Origin: Hyphomicrobiales bacterium
GTDB lineage: Bacteria > Pseudomonadota > Alphaproteobacteria > Rhizobiales > OSC116
Length of the DNA: 64,000 bases
Direction of reading: 5' to 3'
NCBI GenBank assembly: GCA_013214705.1
Contig: JABSRZ010000004.1
Coordinates: 62,001 to 126,000, forward strand
Part shown: positions 54,603 to 64,000 of the stretch, in pieces
Numbering within the stretch: the stretch's first letter is position 1
Layout of the letters: each line of letters begins with the position of its first letter
Made by a program: the position numbers and the translations under genes
Notes under the pieces: model-generated
Database searches by the model: none
The model's input: the letters and a program-made list of their open reading frames with translations, nothing else
Told to the model about the DNA's origin: nothing

Positions 54603-54755
54603 GGTTTCACAAACACTCCGTTTGAATTTATCAGATGAATCGCGAACCGAAAAATATTCTGCATATCCACTCCATTTTTGTTGATTAAGCCTTTATAACT
54701 CATTATCTTCGAAACTATTAACATTTAATTTTCACTATAAGCATAAGATAATATT

Positions 54756-55628
54756 ATGGACATTAGATTTTTAGAAAGCCTAATTGCCGTCGTCGAGACC
54801 GGCTCAATTGCCGCTGCCGCGCGCAAGCAAGGCCTTACCGCCGCCGCACTTAGTGGCCGTATAAAAACTCTTGAAGTGCAATTAGATGCAAAATTGTTAT
54901 CGCGTAGTGCGCATGCGGCCAAACCCACCGCCGCCTGCTTAAATCTGTTACCGCGCGCGCAAAAACTCATCAAACAAGCGCATTTGTTAAAATTTGATAT
55001 TGATGATACAGGCCTTTCTTCGCGCCTACATATCGGCTGCATTGCCACCGCCCTCACCCAATTTGTACCATCGGTTATCGAAGCCATTCAAACCAAAGCA
55101 CCGCGTGCAGAATTGCTGATAAAGCCCGGCGCTTCTAGCCAATTATACAATCTGTTAGTGGCGCAAAAAATAGACGCTGCCATCACCACGGCTCCGCATT
55201 TTGAACTGCCCAAATCCATTCATGCCACCATATTGAGCAACCAACAACTAGTGTTAGTTCGCAAATATCCCAGCCAAGCCAGCCTCAAAAATCAATTGTT
55301 GCAAAGCCCGTTCATCGCCTATGACAAAACCAGTTGGGGCGGCAGTCGGGTGTATCAATCCATTAGCCAATTGAATTTTAAAAAAAATATATTATGTGAA
55401 TTGGATTCGCTCGAAACCATAACCGAACTTGTAGATGAAAATTTAGGCATTGCCATTTTGCCCGAATGGCCGGGGCTTTACAAACATTTCAAACATCTAG
55501 ACATAACCCCGCTTAACGAGTTGGGCCACAACTTACCCCATAGGCAAATTGTATTTTTAAGCCACACCTTGTCAGAACCGCAAAAATTGTTGGAAATAGC
55601 CAAAAATTCAATTATAGCTAGCCTATGA
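54756..55628 (+). CDS. LysR family transcriptional regulator
   Basis: A 290-residue regulator with the LysR helix-turn-helix (about 3-60, ETGSIAAAARKQGLTAAALS) and a substrate-binding domain with the usual SRLHIGCIATALTQFVPSVI start and ENLGIAILPEWP. Its stop codon overlaps the start of the DUF6506 gene (ATGA), so the two are coupled. It is divergent from an EamA exporter. Linkage suggests one small regulon; the ligand is unknown. Confidence 0.87.
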   Translation: MDIRFLESLIAVVETGSIAAAARKQGLTAAALSGRIKTLEVQLDAKLLSRSAHAAKPTAACLNLLPRAQKLIKQAHLLKFDIDDTGLSSRLHIGCIATALTQFVPSVIEAIQTKAPRAELLIKPGASSQLYNLLVAQKIDAAITTAPHFELPKSIHATILSNQQLVLVRKYPSQASLKNQLLQSPFIAYDKTSWGGSRVYQSISQLNFKKNILCELDSLETITELVDENLGIAILPEWPGLYKHFKHLDITPLNELGHNLPHRQIVFLSHTLSEPQKLLEIAKNSIIASL

Positions 55629-55993
55629 CTCAATTAACAAAATATGGTTATATAATTTTAGGCAATGGTTATGCGCCAGCGCAACATAATGCCAACATAA
55701 ATTCGCCGCAATTCTCATCCACCATCATATGCGTTGACACCATTAAGGCCGCCATTAAAGTGGCCAAAAAAATGGTCGCCGATGGCATCCAAGTCATCGA
55801 ATTATGCGGTGGCTTTGGCCAGTCCGGCGCGTTTGAAATTATCAACGCTATCAATTGCAAAGTGCCCGTCGGTTGTGTTAGTTTTTCTGGTTATGAGCAC
55901 GATAAATTGACCGATTTTTTGAGCCAAGCAAGTTCTCCGGAGTTAGGCCAAGCAAGCTCAGCCGAATTAGATCAACCAAGCTCTATTGAATAA
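55625..55993 (+). CDS. DUF6506 family protein
   Basis: A 122-residue protein. The first 90 residues match small proteins of DUF6506: YIILGNGYAPAQHNA, VIELCGGFGQSGAFEIINAI and CKVPVGCVSFSG. The tail is a degenerate repeat around QASSPEL and is likely flexible. No function is known for the family. Its start codon overlaps the LysR stop, so it is translated with the regulator, unusual for a housekeeping gene. Confidence 0.78.
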   Translation: MTQLTKYGYIILGNGYAPAQHNANINSPQFSSTIICVDTIKAAIKVAKKMVADGIQVIELCGGFGQSGAFEIINAINCKVPVGCVSFSGYEHDKLTDFLSQASSPELGQASSAELDQPSSIE

Positions 55994-56034
55994 TGAAAGG
56001 TGACTAATCTTTTAAAAAATGTCATGCTAAGCCT

Positions 56035-56766
56035 ATGTTCAGAATCATTAGAATCATCATCATTTTTGTCACATTAATAATGGCGCAGACCATTGCCCAA
56101 GCCGGCGATGCGGCGCTCAAACGCATAATGGGTTTTTCGCCAGATGGTGTATATTTCACCTTCGAGCAATATGGCATTCAAGATGGTTCGGGCTTTCCTT
56201 ATTCGGAAATATTTTTCATCAACGCCAAAAACAACACTTGGGTGGTCGGCACCGAGCCAATTCGCGTGGTTTTGCAAGATGAAACCGCAAGTTTAGCCCA
56301 AGCCCGCGCTGTGGCCATTGCCAACGCCACGCCCACCATAAAACGCCTAAACACCACATTGCATGGCTTCACCTTGGTTTCCAACCCCATCACCCAACTC
56401 GATACCGACAAATATAACGCTCGTTTTGGCATTCATCCGAGCGCGCCGACAAATAACCAATATAAAATTAAACTCACCACCAAAAACGCCAACAGCTCAA
56501 AATGCAATGATTTTGCACCCGATGCCAAAATTTTCGAGCTAGAATTAACTTCATTATCGGCACAATATACCTTTGAGACTTATGTCGATACCAATTTGCC
56601 AACCAGCCGCGGTTGCCCGATAGATTATTCCATCTCCGATGTGCATTTTTTCGAGGCCGTCAACGGCGATTTGGTATTTATGACCTTTATAAATGTCATG
56701 AGGTATGGCTTTGAAGGGCCGGACCGGCGCTTTATGGTCATTCCTTTTTATGTCAGCAATCAATAG
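56035..56766 (+). CDS. Secreted DUF2259 family protein
   Basis: A 243-residue exported protein. The signal peptide (about 1-23) ends IAQA-GD. The family blocks GFSPDGVYFTFEQYGIQDGSG and FPYSEIFFINAKNNTWV are typical of DUF2259 proteins predicted in the periplasm. It has two Cys (one in SKCNDF, one in RGCPIDY) that could form a disulfide. Function is unknown. The following membrane-protein gene starts 12 bp after its stop. Confidence 0.82.
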   Translation: MFRIIRIIIIFVTLIMAQTIAQAGDAALKRIMGFSPDGVYFTFEQYGIQDGSGFPYSEIFFINAKNNTWVVGTEPIRVVLQDETASLAQARAVAIANATPTIKRLNTTLHGFTLVSNPITQLDTDKYNARFGIHPSAPTNNQYKIKLTTKNANSSKCNDFAPDAKIFELELTSLSAQYTFETYVDTNLPTSRGCPIDYSISDVHFFEAVNGDLVFMTFINVMRYGFEGPDRRFMVIPFYVSNQ

Positions 56767-56778
56767 GAGCTGGCCTTT

Positions 56779-57255
56779 ATGTCGGCAATAAAAATTCAAT
56801 TATATAACTGGGTTGGTTATAACCGCGCTAAAATGGCGACGTTAATCGGCGCAATTTCGTTAATCAGCACTAGTTTTAGCGAATATATTTACACCGGCAA
56901 CCTTGTCACCAATTTCACTTTAGGGCTTGGCAATGGCATTTGTGCTTTCATACTGGTTTTTGCCATGCATTATCTGCTGTTTTCTAAACTAAAATTTGCG
57001 TGGCAAAAATATCTAATAATCGCTTTGTTGCCGCTGGTTTTCATGCTGATGTTAATCACCAGTTTTGCCGCCATTTCGACTATGGTTAGCTATTCGGCGT
57101 TTGACGTTACATTCACTCATCAACTGTTTTTATTGGGCTATTTTATATTGGGGCAAGGCTATTTTTACCTTATTTTTAGCCCTAAAATCCCTTTCGCCTT
57201 CACCTGTTTGTTGGCCATGTGGTTATTTGTTGGCGGCATTAAATCTGCTCGATAA
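56779..57255 (+). CDS. Hypothetical four-helix membrane protein
   Basis: A 158-residue protein with four strong hydrophobic segments (about 20-38, 47-68, 78-102 and 115-155, the last possibly two). I recognise no family or catalytic motif. GGAGCTGG at good spacing before the start supports expression. It is the likely second gene of a unit with the DUF2259 gene, which hints at a joint envelope role but no more. Confidence 0.6.
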   Translation: MSAIKIQLYNWVGYNRAKMATLIGAISLISTSFSEYIYTGNLVTNFTLGLGNGICAFILVFAMHYLLFSKLKFAWQKYLIIALLPLVFMLMLITSFAAISTMVSYSAFDVTFTHQLFLLGYFILGQGYFYLIFSPKIPFAFTCLLAMWLFVGGIKSAR

Positions 57256-57364
57256 AAGCCCGCTATACGCCGCCTCTATTGCGCCGTTTTCCACCCTTGT
57301 TTTTTAGCGGTTTAGCTGTTAAACAAAGCCAACATTCAACCACCCTCTCCTATAAGGTTTTAAT

Positions 57365-58660
57365 ATGATACCTCGTTATACCCGTCCTGAAATGGCCGCC
57401 ATTTGGGAACCTGAAAGTAAATTCCAAATTTGGTTCGAAATCGAAGCCCATGCATGTGATGCCCAAGCCGAACTTGGTGTTATCCCTAAATCTGCGGCAA
57501 AAACAGTGTGGGAAAAAGGCGGGTTTAATGTTGCCAGAATTGATGAAATAGAACGCGCGGTAAAGCATGATGTGATCGCATTCTTAACCTCACTCGCCGA
57601 ACATGTTGGCGATGATGCCCGCTTTATCCACCAAGGTATGACCAGCTCAGATGTGCTAGACACTTGCTTCAGCGTGCAACTTGTACGCGCAACAGATTTG
57701 CTAATGGTCGGTATGGATAGGCTGTTAGCCGCGCTTAAAAAGTTGGCTTATGAGCATAAAGACACCGTATGTGTTGGCCGCAGCCATGCCATACATGCCG
57801 AACCGGTTACTTTTGGCCTAAAAATGGCCCAAGCCTATGCCGAATTTGACCGCAACAAAGCCCGCTTAACGGCCGCGCGTAAAGATATTGCCACTTGTGC
57901 CATTTCTGGCGCTGTCGGCACATTTGCCAATATCGACCCACGGGTGGAGGAACATGTTGCCAAAAAACTTGGCCTGGAGTTCGAACCCATTTCAACCCAA
58001 GTCATCCCGCGCGATCGCCATGCGATGTATTTTGCCACCTTAGGCGTCATCGGCTCATCCATCGAGCGTTTGGCAGTCGAAATTCGCCATTTGCAACGCA
58101 CCGAAGTGTTAGAGGTCGAGGAATATTTCTCTAAAGACCAAAAAGGCTCGAGCGCGATGCCGCACAAGCGCAACCCCATTTTAACCGAAAACCTAACCGG
58201 CCAAGCCCGGCTTATCCGCATGGCGGTAACCCCGGCGATGGAAAATGTAGCTTTATGGCACGAACGAGATATTTCTCATTCCTCTGTCGAGCGCCAAATA
58301 GGCCCCGACACCACCGTGACATTAGATTTCTCGCTCCACCGCATGGCATTGGTTATTGAAAAACTATTGGTCTACCCAGAAAACATGATGGCTAATATGA
58401 ATAAATTGGGCGGGCTTATACATTCACAACGGGTTTTGTTGGCGCTGACCCAAGCCGGTGTTTCGCGTGAAGATTCGTACCGTTTAGTGCAGCGCAACGC
58501 CATGCCAGTTTGGCGCGGCGAAGGCGATTTCTTGGAGCTGTTAAAAGCCGATAAAGAAGTGACAGCTGCACTTTCAGATGCCGAAATTGAAGCTTTGTTT
58601 AACCTAGATTATCATACCAAAAATGTTGGGGTTATTTTTAAACGGGTGTTTGGTGAGTAA
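57365..58660 (+). CDS. purB: Adenylosuccinate lyase
   Basis: Catalyses two fumarate-releasing steps of purine synthesis (SAICAR to AICAR and adenylosuccinate to AMP). The 431-residue protein is of the short bacterial type: MIPRYTRPEMAAIWEPESKF at the start, GMTSSDVLDTCF, VGRSHAIHAEP, and the family signature SSAMPHKRNPI. AAGG precedes the start. It is followed by a strong terminator and by convergent DUF1476; purC begins 0.7 kb further on. Confidence 0.96.
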   Translation: MIPRYTRPEMAAIWEPESKFQIWFEIEAHACDAQAELGVIPKSAAKTVWEKGGFNVARIDEIERAVKHDVIAFLTSLAEHVGDDARFIHQGMTSSDVLDTCFSVQLVRATDLLMVGMDRLLAALKKLAYEHKDTVCVGRSHAIHAEPVTFGLKMAQAYAEFDRNKARLTAARKDIATCAISGAVGTFANIDPRVEEHVAKKLGLEFEPISTQVIPRDRHAMYFATLGVIGSSIERLAVEIRHLQRTEVLEVEEYFSKDQKGSSAMPHKRNPILTENLTGQARLIRMAVTPAMENVALWHERDISHSSVERQIGPDTTVTLDFSLHRMALVIEKLLVYPENMMANMNKLGGLIHSQRVLLALTQAGVSREDSYRLVQRNAMPVWRGEGDFLELLKADKEVTAALSDAEIEALFNLDYHTKNVGVIFKRVFGE

Positions 58661-58704
58661 CCAATAACATTATGGCGAATAGCCAACAATGTTATGGCGA
58701 ATAA
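58661..58704 (+). repeat. Two tandem 22-bp units directly after purB
   Basis: Units at 58661 and 58683 share most of their bases, with a common core TTATGGCGAATA. They begin at the first base after the purB stop codon. Confidence 0.8.
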
Positions 58705-58722
58705 CCAAATTCAAGCCAAACA

Positions 58723-58754
58723 AAAACCCGCTTCAACTCATTGAAGCGGGTTTT
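58723..58754. terminator. Bidirectional terminator between purB and the DUF1476 gene
   Basis: A perfect 14-bp stem (AAAACCCGCTTCAA with TTGAAGCGGGTTTT) has loop CTCA, and A and T runs flank it on both sides. Confidence 0.93.
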
Positions 58755-58794
58755 ATAATTCTGGCTAGTTTATTTGCCCAGCCAATATTATGGC

Positions 58795-59118
58795 TCAATC
58801 GCCTAACAATTGGCCTTCGGCCACGGCTAAAAACTCAGCCAGTTTCTCGACCAATTCAGCTTCTGGTATCAGGTGGTTAGCGGCATCCAAATCGCCAATC
58901 ACTTTGCGTAAAATATCGGCATCACCGGGTTCTTCAAGGTCAGATATAATCACTTCTTTTGCATAGGCGTCAGCATCTGCACCCTCTTTTTCCAAAATCT
59001 CAGCCACCCACAAACCAAATAATTTATCTCGGCGGGCAAGAATTTTGAATTTCATTTCTGCATCATGCGCAAATTTATTTTCGAACGCTGTTTCGCGGTC
59101 TTTAAAATTGTCAGCCAT
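58795..59118 (-). CDS. DUF1476 family protein (F1-ATPase inhibitor zeta-like)
   Basis: A 107-residue acidic helical protein. DRETAFENKFAHDAEMKFK and RRDKLFGLWVAE are the family start, and members include the zeta subunit that inhibits ATP hydrolysis by alphaproteobacterial F1-ATPase, as shown in Paracoccus. Position beside purB/purC is conserved in alphaproteobacteria. The frame is open to 59163, but GGAGG before 59118 fixes the start. Confidence 0.9.
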   Translation of the reverse strand: MADNFKDRETAFENKFAHDAEMKFKILARRDKLFGLWVAEILEKEGADADAYAKEVIISDLEEPGDADILRKVIGDLDAANHLIPEAELVEKLAEFLAVAEGQLLGD

Positions 59119-59398
59119 GTTTAATTTCCTCCACTTTAAATCAGAATCAATATTCTGAATCATACTATATAATTTAAATAGACATTGGCATGGCTAAAAT
59201 CAATGTTCAAGATCAAAATTAATCTGTATTTCTTTGCATAAGTGCAAACTTATACCCAAATCTAGGCGCCATTTAAGCAATTTCGCATTTCCGACCAATA
59301 GAATGAATAATCGGGTTTGAATCACCAAAAAAACAGGCTATAGAAGCCCCATCAGTCCATATAATATTGGTGGTGAAATTCCCCTATGGAGATAGCAG

Positions 59399-60184
59399 AT
59401 GATGAAAAAACGTCGCAAAATTCATGAAGGCAAAGCCAAAATACTTTATGAAGGCCCAACAACGGGTACGATCATTCAACATTTTAAAGATGATGCCACC
59501 GCATTCAATGGCGAGCGCCACGAAGTGATAGATGGCAAAGGGGTTTTAAACAACCGCATAACCGAATATATATTTTTAGCGATGGAAGAAATTGGCGTCG
59601 CCACGCATTTCATCAAACGCCTAAATATGCGTGAGCAGCTTATCAAAAAAGTTGACATTATACCGCTCGAAGTGGTGGTGCGTAACGTAATCGCCGGCTC
59701 GCTCGCCAAACGGTTAGGCATGCAAGAAGGCATAAAATTAAGCCGCTCAATTGTCGAATATTATTATAAAGATGATGCCTTAAACGACCCCATGGTTACC
59801 GATGAACACATCACCGCGTTCGAGTGGGCAACCGCCACTGAATTAGAAGATATGGTCGCCACCGCGCTTAGGGTTAACGATTTTCTGACCGGTCTATTTC
59901 GCGGCATTGGCATTCAATTGGTCGACTTTAAACTCGAATTTGGCCGCCATTTTGAAAATGGCAATTTACGCATTTTACTGGCCGATGAGTTCAGCCCAGA
60001 TAATTGCCGCCTGTGGGACATAAAAACTGGTGAAAAGTTAGATAAAGACCGTTTTCGCCAAAATCTTGGTGGTTTGGTTGATGCTTATCAAGAAGTCGCC
60101 AGACGTTTAGGTATATTAAACGAAAATGGCGACATTATCGACAGCGATGATGCCAAAAATGACAAACCAACCTTAGTTAAATAA
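59399..60184 (+). CDS. purC: Phosphoribosylaminoimidazole-succinocarboxamide synthase
   Basis: Joins aspartate to CAIR with ATP in purine synthesis. The 261-residue protein has the N-terminal [12 protein letters not shown] nucleotide loop, [17 protein letters not shown], and [12 protein letters not shown]. Length matches the family. GGAGA precedes ATG 59399; ATG 59402 is equally possible. It begins the purC-purS-purQ-purL run. Confidence 0.96.
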   Translation: MMKKRRKIHEGKAKILYEGPTTGTIIQHFKDDATAFNGERHEVIDGKGVLNNRITEYIFLAMEEIGVATHFIKRLNMREQLIKKVDIIPLEVVVRNVIAGSLAKRLGMQEGIKLSRSIVEYYYKDDALNDPMVTDEHITAFEWATATELEDMVATALRVNDFLTGLFRGIGIQLVDFKLEFGRHFENGNLRILLADEFSPDNCRLWDIKTGEKLDKDRFRQNLGGLVDAYQEVARRLGILNENGDIIDSDDAKNDKPTLVK

Positions 60185-60258
60185 AGCCCGAACTATTGTA
60201 AAATAATCACATATTTGATGCAACCCACTGTAGTCACAACACAGAAATGGAACACCCC

Positions 60259-60501
60259 ATGAAAGCACGCATAACCGTCACTTTAAAATCCGGCGTATTA
60301 GACCCGCAGGGCAAAGCCATATTACATACGTTTGAAGATTTAGATTTTGAAGGCATTTCAAAAGTCCGCCAAGGTAAAATTTTTGATGTCGAAATTGCCG
60401 AAACAGACAAGGCCAAAGCCGAAGCCCAATTAAAAAACATGAGCGAGAAATTACTCGCCAACATGGTTATGGAAAATTACTCATTTGAAATTTTAGATTG
60501 A
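60259..60501 (+). CDS. purS: FGAM synthase subunit PurS
   Basis: Small structural subunit that couples PurQ to PurL in the three-part phosphoribosylformylglycinamidine synthase. The 80-residue protein begins KARITVTLKSGVLDPQGKAI and contains VRQGKIFDVEI, as in other PurS proteins. The frame is open to 60247; Met 60259 fits the family start. It lies 10 bp before purQ. Confidence 0.94.
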   Translation: MKARITVTLKSGVLDPQGKAILHTFEDLDFEGISKVRQGKIFDVEIAETDKAKAEAQLKNMSEKLLANMVMENYSFEILD

Positions 60502-60511
60502 GGTCAAATAA

Positions 60512-61201
60512 ATGCAAGCAAGTGTCATTGTTTTCCCCGGGTCAAATTGCGATAGAGACGTAAAAGTTAGCCTGCAACATGCCACCAAAAAACCAGTTCA
60601 TATGGTTTGGCATGGCGATAGTGAAATTCCGAAGTCAGACCTCATTGTGCTGCCGGGGGGTTTTTCTTATGGCGATTATTTACGTTGCGGTGCCATTAGC
60701 GCCAAAAGCCGCATTATGAAAGCGGTTATAGCCGCCGCCCATAAAGGCACGCCAATATTAGGCATCTGCAATGGCTTTCAAATTCTCATTGAAGCTGGGC
60801 TTTTGCCGGGCGCGCTTACCCGCAATGCCGGGTTAAAATTTATCTGTAAAGATGTGTTTTTAAGAGTCGAGAATAACGAAACCATATTTACCAATAAATA
60901 TAATGCTGGCGCGGTTATTCGCATACCCGTCGCCCATCATGATGGCAATTATTTTGCCGATGAAGCCACACTTAATAGGCTCGAAAGCAACAACCAAATT
61001 GCCTTTAGATATTGTGCAGAACAAGGCGAAGTGACCGAAACATCCAATATAAATGGCTCGCAACGTAACATTGCCGGCATTTATAACGAAAGCAAAAATA
61101 TATTAGGCATGATGCCCCACCCCGAACGGTTAGACCAAGCCATGCTTGGCGGCACAGACGGCGCGCATCTATTTAATAGCCTCGTCGATAGTTTAGCTTA
61201 A
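60512..61201 (+). CDS. purQ: FGAM synthase glutaminase subunit PurQ
   Basis: Class I glutamine amidotransferase that feeds ammonia to PurL. The 229-residue protein has VIVFPGSNCDRD at the start, the catalytic Cys in GICNGFQIL, GGFSYGDYLRCGA, and the His/Glu pair in MPHPERL. GAGG precedes the start. purL starts 11 bp after its stop. Confidence 0.96.
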   Translation: MQASVIVFPGSNCDRDVKVSLQHATKKPVHMVWHGDSEIPKSDLIVLPGGFSYGDYLRCGAISAKSRIMKAVIAAAHKGTPILGICNGFQILIEAGLLPGALTRNAGLKFICKDVFLRVENNETIFTNKYNAGAVIRIPVAHHDGNYFADEATLNRLESNNQIAFRYCAEQGEVTETSNINGSQRNIAGIYNESKNILGMMPHPERLDQAMLGGTDGAHLFNSLVDSLA

Positions 61202-61212
61202 GGTAACCCAAT

Positions 61213-63417
61213 ATGACATATAACGACATTATCACCAAAAAAGTGGTCAAAGACCATGGCCTGACCAAAGATGAATATAGCACTATTGTCAAACGCCTAA
61301 ACCGCGCCCCAAACCTTACCGAATTGGGTATATTTTCGGTCATGTGGTCAGAGCATTGCTCCTATAAATCTAGCAAGTTTTGGCTTAAAAAACTGCCCAC
61401 AACTGGCGAATGTGTCATTTGCGGCCCCGGCGAAAATGCCGGCATCATCGACATTGGCGACAACCAAGCGGTGGTGTTTAAAATGGAAAGCCACAATCAC
61501 CCGTCATTTATCGAGCCATATCAAGGCGCTGCCACTGGTGTTGGCGGCATAATGCGCGATGTATTTACCATGGGCGCGCGGCCGATGGCCAATATGAACG
61601 CTTTGCGGTTTGGCGAGCCCTCAAACAAAAAAACCCGTATGCTGGTTAATGGCGTGGTCGAAGGCGTTGGCGGTTATGGCAATTGCATGGGCGTGCCGAC
61701 CGTTGGTGGTGAGCTGCATTTTGACAAAAGCTACGATAGCAATAACCTGGTGAATGCTATGTGTGTCGGCATTGCCGATGCCGATAAAATATTTTACTCC
61801 GCCGCAACTGGCGTTGGCAACCCCGTGGTATATGTCGGTTCAAAAACGGGACGCGATGGCATCCATGGCGCCACCATGGCCTCTGCCGAGTTTGACGAAA
61901 ATACCGATCAAAAACGCCCAACCGTGCAAGTTGGCGACCCGTTTACCGAAAAACTATTACTCGAAGCTTGCCTTGAGCTTATGGCGACAGATAGCATCAT
62001 CGCCATTCAAGATATGGGCGCAGCTGGCCTCACATCTTCATCGGTCGAAATGGCCGACAAAGGCAATGTCGGCTTTTACATGAATTTAGATTATGTACCC
62101 CAGCGCGAAGAAAATATGACCGCCTACGAAATGCTGTTGTCCGAAAGCCAAGAGCGTATGCTAATGGTCATCAAACCCGGCCATGAAGATAGCGCAAAAG
62201 CTATTTTTGTAAAATGGGGCTTAGATTTCGCAGTCATTGGCGAAACCACCGATACCAACCGCCTCATCATCACCCATAAAGGCGAGTCCGTGGTCGATAT
62301 ACCGGTCGCGCCGTTGGCCGATGATTCCCCAGAATATGAACGCCCGTGGATAAAAACCGTGCCACCGGCTGCCATAACCGCGGACGAAGTTGCCACCCCA
62401 TTGTCGATGAATAATGCCTTGCTAAAACTTTTAGGTTCGGCAAATTATTGTTCGCGCAAATGGGTATGGGAGCAATATGACCATATGGTTATGGGCGACA
62501 CCATTGCCCGCCCGGGTGGCGATGCCGCAGTTGTGCGGGTGCACGATACCGACAAAGCCTTAGCCATATCGACCGATGTAACCCCGCGTTATGTATATGC
62601 CGACCCGGTAGAAGGCGGCAAACAAGCCGTTGCCGAAACATGGCGCAACATAACCGCGGTGGGCGCACAGCCATTGGCCATTACCGATTGCATGAATTTT
62701 GGCAACCCAGAACGACCAGAAATTATGGGGCAGTTTGTCGGCGCCATCGAAGGCATGATAGAAGCCTGCACCAAGCTTAACTACCCAGTGGTTTCTGGCA
62801 ATGTGTCATTATATAACGAAACCAGCGGCGCTGGCATATTGCCAACCCCAGCCATTGGCGGCGTGGGTCTGCTGGCAGACATCAATAAAATGGCCACGTT
62901 AAACTTTAAAGAAGAAGGCGACATTATTCTGCTGATCGGCAAGGAAAATGGCCATTTGGGCTGTACCGCTTATGTCGAAGAAATTTTAGGCAAGTCTATC
63001 GGCCAAGCGCCAAGAGTAGATTTGGATGAAGAACTTAAAAACGGCAATTTTGTCCGCAATATCATTGACAATGAATATGTAAATGCTGTGCATGACGTAT
63101 CAGATGGCGGGCTATATATGGCATTGGCCGAAATGGCCATGGCATCTGGCTTAGGCGCAGATATAAAAATGGCCGATTGCAAATTGCCCATTCATGCGGC
63201 TTTGTTTGGCGAAGATCAAGCCAGATATGTCATCACCGTGCCACCGGGCGGCGTTGCCACGGTGTTAAAAGCCGCCAATGAATTGGCGGTAACCGTTAGA
63301 TTATTGGGCACAGTTATCGGATCACGCCTTACAATTGACAACGCAAACCCCATATCTGTATCAAAACTTAAAAAAGCTCATGATCAATGGTTGCCAAACT
63401 TCATGAATAAGAATTAA
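61213..63417 (+). CDS. purL: FGAM synthase large subunit PurL (small type)
   Basis: ATP-dependent synthetase that makes FGAM from FGAR with ammonia from PurQ. At 734 residues it is the small PurL that needs PurS and PurQ. Visible are [48 protein letters not shown] and [16 protein letters not shown] in the first half, and a second AIRS-like half with [10 protein letters not shown] and [13 protein letters not shown] precedes the start. Confidence 0.96.
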   Translation: MTYNDIITKKVVKDHGLTKDEYSTIVKRLNRAPNLTELGIFSVMWSEHCSYKSSKFWLKKLPTTGECVICGPGENAGIIDIGDNQAVVFKMESHNHPSFIEPYQGAATGVGGIMRDVFTMGARPMANMNALRFGEPSNKKTRMLVNGVVEGVGGYGNCMGVPTVGGELHFDKSYDSNNLVNAMCVGIADADKIFYSAATGVGNPVVYVGSKTGRDGIHGATMASAEFDENTDQKRPTVQVGDPFTEKLLLEACLELMATDSIIAIQDMGAAGLTSSSVEMADKGNVGFYMNLDYVPQREENMTAYEMLLSESQERMLMVIKPGHEDSAKAIFVKWGLDFAVIGETTDTNRLIITHKGESVVDIPVAPLADDSPEYERPWIKTVPPAAITADEVATPLSMNNALLKLLGSANYCSRKWVWEQYDHMVMGDTIARPGGDAAVVRVHDTDKALAISTDVTPRYVYADPVEGGKQAVAETWRNITAVGAQPLAITDCMNFGNPERPEIMGQFVGAIEGMIEACTKLNYPVVSGNVSLYNETSGAGILPTPAIGGVGLLADINKMATLNFKEEGDIILLIGKENGHLGCTAYVEEILGKSIGQAPRVDLDEELKNGNFVRNIIDNEYVNAVHDVSDGGLYMALAEMAMASGLGADIKMADCKLPIHAALFGEDQARYVITVPPGGVATVLKAANELAVTVRLLGTVIGSRLTIDNANPISVSKLKKAHDQWLPNFMNKN

Positions 63418-63456
63418 GATAGACAATAGAATTTTTGACTGAATTGAGGTGTTGAT

Positions 63457-63690
63457 ATGGCAATGGAAGCAAAAGAAATTAAAGATATGATTATCGAAGC
63501 TCTGCCAGATGCGGAAGTTACGATAACCGATATGGCGGGTGATGGTGACCATTATATGGCGCGTGTTGTGTCTAAAGAATTTATTGGCAAAAGTCGCGTT
63601 AGCCAACATCAACTAATTTACAAAGCCCTAAAAGGCAATATGGGCGGTGCGTTGCACGCATTATCATTACAAACCGAAGTGCCTAAATAA
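63457..63690 (+). CDS. BolA family protein
   Basis: A 77-residue protein of the BolA/IbaG type: MIIEALPDAEVTITDMAGDGDHYMARVVS, followed by RVSQHQLIYKAL with the conserved His. BolA proteins work with CGFS monothiol glutaredoxins in iron-sulfur handling and iron sensing; the CGFS glutaredoxin gene follows 18 bp downstream, so they are partners. GAGG precedes the start. Confidence 0.92.
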   Translation: MAMEAKEIKDMIIEALPDAEVTITDMAGDGDHYMARVVSKEFIGKSRVSQHQLIYKALKGNMGGALHALSLQTEVPK

Positions 63691-63708
63691 GACAATGAAG
63701 GAAATAAA

Positions 63709-64000
63709 ATGAGTGAAGCTCAAACAATCATAGCTGATACCGTAAAAAATAACGATGTGGTTTTGTTTATGAAAGGCACGAGAGATTTTCCACAATGTGG
63801 TTTTTCTGGTCTGGCCACCCAAATTCTTGGCTATTTGAACATCGAATATACCGATGTCAATGTGCTGGATAATGATGACATTCGCCAAGGCATTAAAGAT
63901 TTTTCTGACTGGCCAACCATTCCACAAGTTTACATTAAAGGTGAATTTATTGGTGGTGCAGATATTTTGCGCGATATGTTCGAAACCGGCGAAATCCGCA
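63709..64000 (+). CDS. grxD: Monothiol glutaredoxin, CGFS type (3' end beyond the window)
   Basis: The first 97 codons are present and open to the edge; the full protein is usually 105-115 residues. VLFMKGTRDFPQCGFSG gives the CGFS active site near residue 30, and WPTIPQVYIKGEFIGGADI the glutathione-binding region. It carries 2Fe-2S clusters with BolA, whose gene precedes it. AAGG lies 10 bp before ATG 63709. Confidence 0.95.
   Translation, partial: MSEAQTIIADTVKNNDVVLFMKGTRDFPQCGFSGLATQILGYLNIEYTDVNVLDNDDIRQGIKDFSDWPTIPQVYIKGEFIGGADILRDMFETGEIR

Overview
The window looks like one contig of a moderately AT-rich alphaproteobacterial chromosome. Lineage markers are the order purB / DUF1476 / purC-purS-purQ-purL-bolA-grxD, a general amino-acid ABC transporter aapJQMP, a sulfite-reduction operon with DUF2849 and DUF934, a CysN-CysC fusion, a BTLCP-type cysteine peptidase, two-domain cold-shock and two-domain PilZ proteins, and CGFS glutaredoxin. 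A Hyphomicrobiales-like, probably aquatic, bacterium fits best. The species cannot be named from the sequence alone.

Layout. 1-2.6 kb: an OsmC-family gene cut by the window edge, a divergent LysR regulator and bioA. 2.6-9.7 kb: an accessory block with five copies of an imperfect intergenic repeat. It holds a large HD-plus-GHKL ATPase gene, a short ORF overlapping its end across a perfect 23-bp inverted repeat, and an autotransporter with tandem passenger modules. 9.8-14.6 kb: a His-tailed MFS exporter, tRNA-Trp, a ThiF/MoeB-rhodanese protein, a CPBP protease and a secreted SH3b protein. 15-22 kb: a sugar-acid block (eda, kdgK, a GntR regulator, uxuA and a xylonate-dehydratase-type enzyme), with a LigB-type dioxygenase and a GyrI-like protein between. 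22-25 kb: a frameshifted HAD/membrane gene beside tRNA-Gly, tRNA-Tyr and divergent rlmB.

25-38.7 kb: a GT-B-like protein, cysD-cysNC, nadK, a BTLCP peptidase, PilZ and PAS proteins, a secreted Gln-rich repeat protein, a CBS-pair protein, secG, and queA / nucleotide-kinase-like / tgt for queuosine. 38.7-43 kb: aapJQMP. 43-48 kb: a double cold-shock protein, an EamA transporter with a divergent AraC regulator, map and radC. 48-53 kb: 2Fe-2S ferredoxin, a CysG-like protein with a broken methyltransferase half, DUF2849, cysI, DUF934 and cysH. 53-57 kb: an ECF sigma factor followed by an unlisted 31-residue CxC-rich peptide gene, a second EamA/LysR pair with a DUF6506 protein, DUF2259 and a membrane protein. 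57-64 kb: purine synthesis, ending in bolA and a partial grxD.

How the genes connect. CysD/CysNC activate sulfate, CysH and CysI reduce it, and the CysG-like protein could supply siroheme if a methyltransferase exists elsewhere. UxuA, the XylD-type dehydratase, KdgK and Eda form an Entner-Doudoroff-type route for sugar acids. PurB, PurC, PurS, PurQ and PurL are purine steps. The least explained items are the sigma factor/CxC peptide pair, the HD-GHKL locus among repeats, the Gln-rich secreted protein and the eroded HAD-membrane gene beside the tRNAs.
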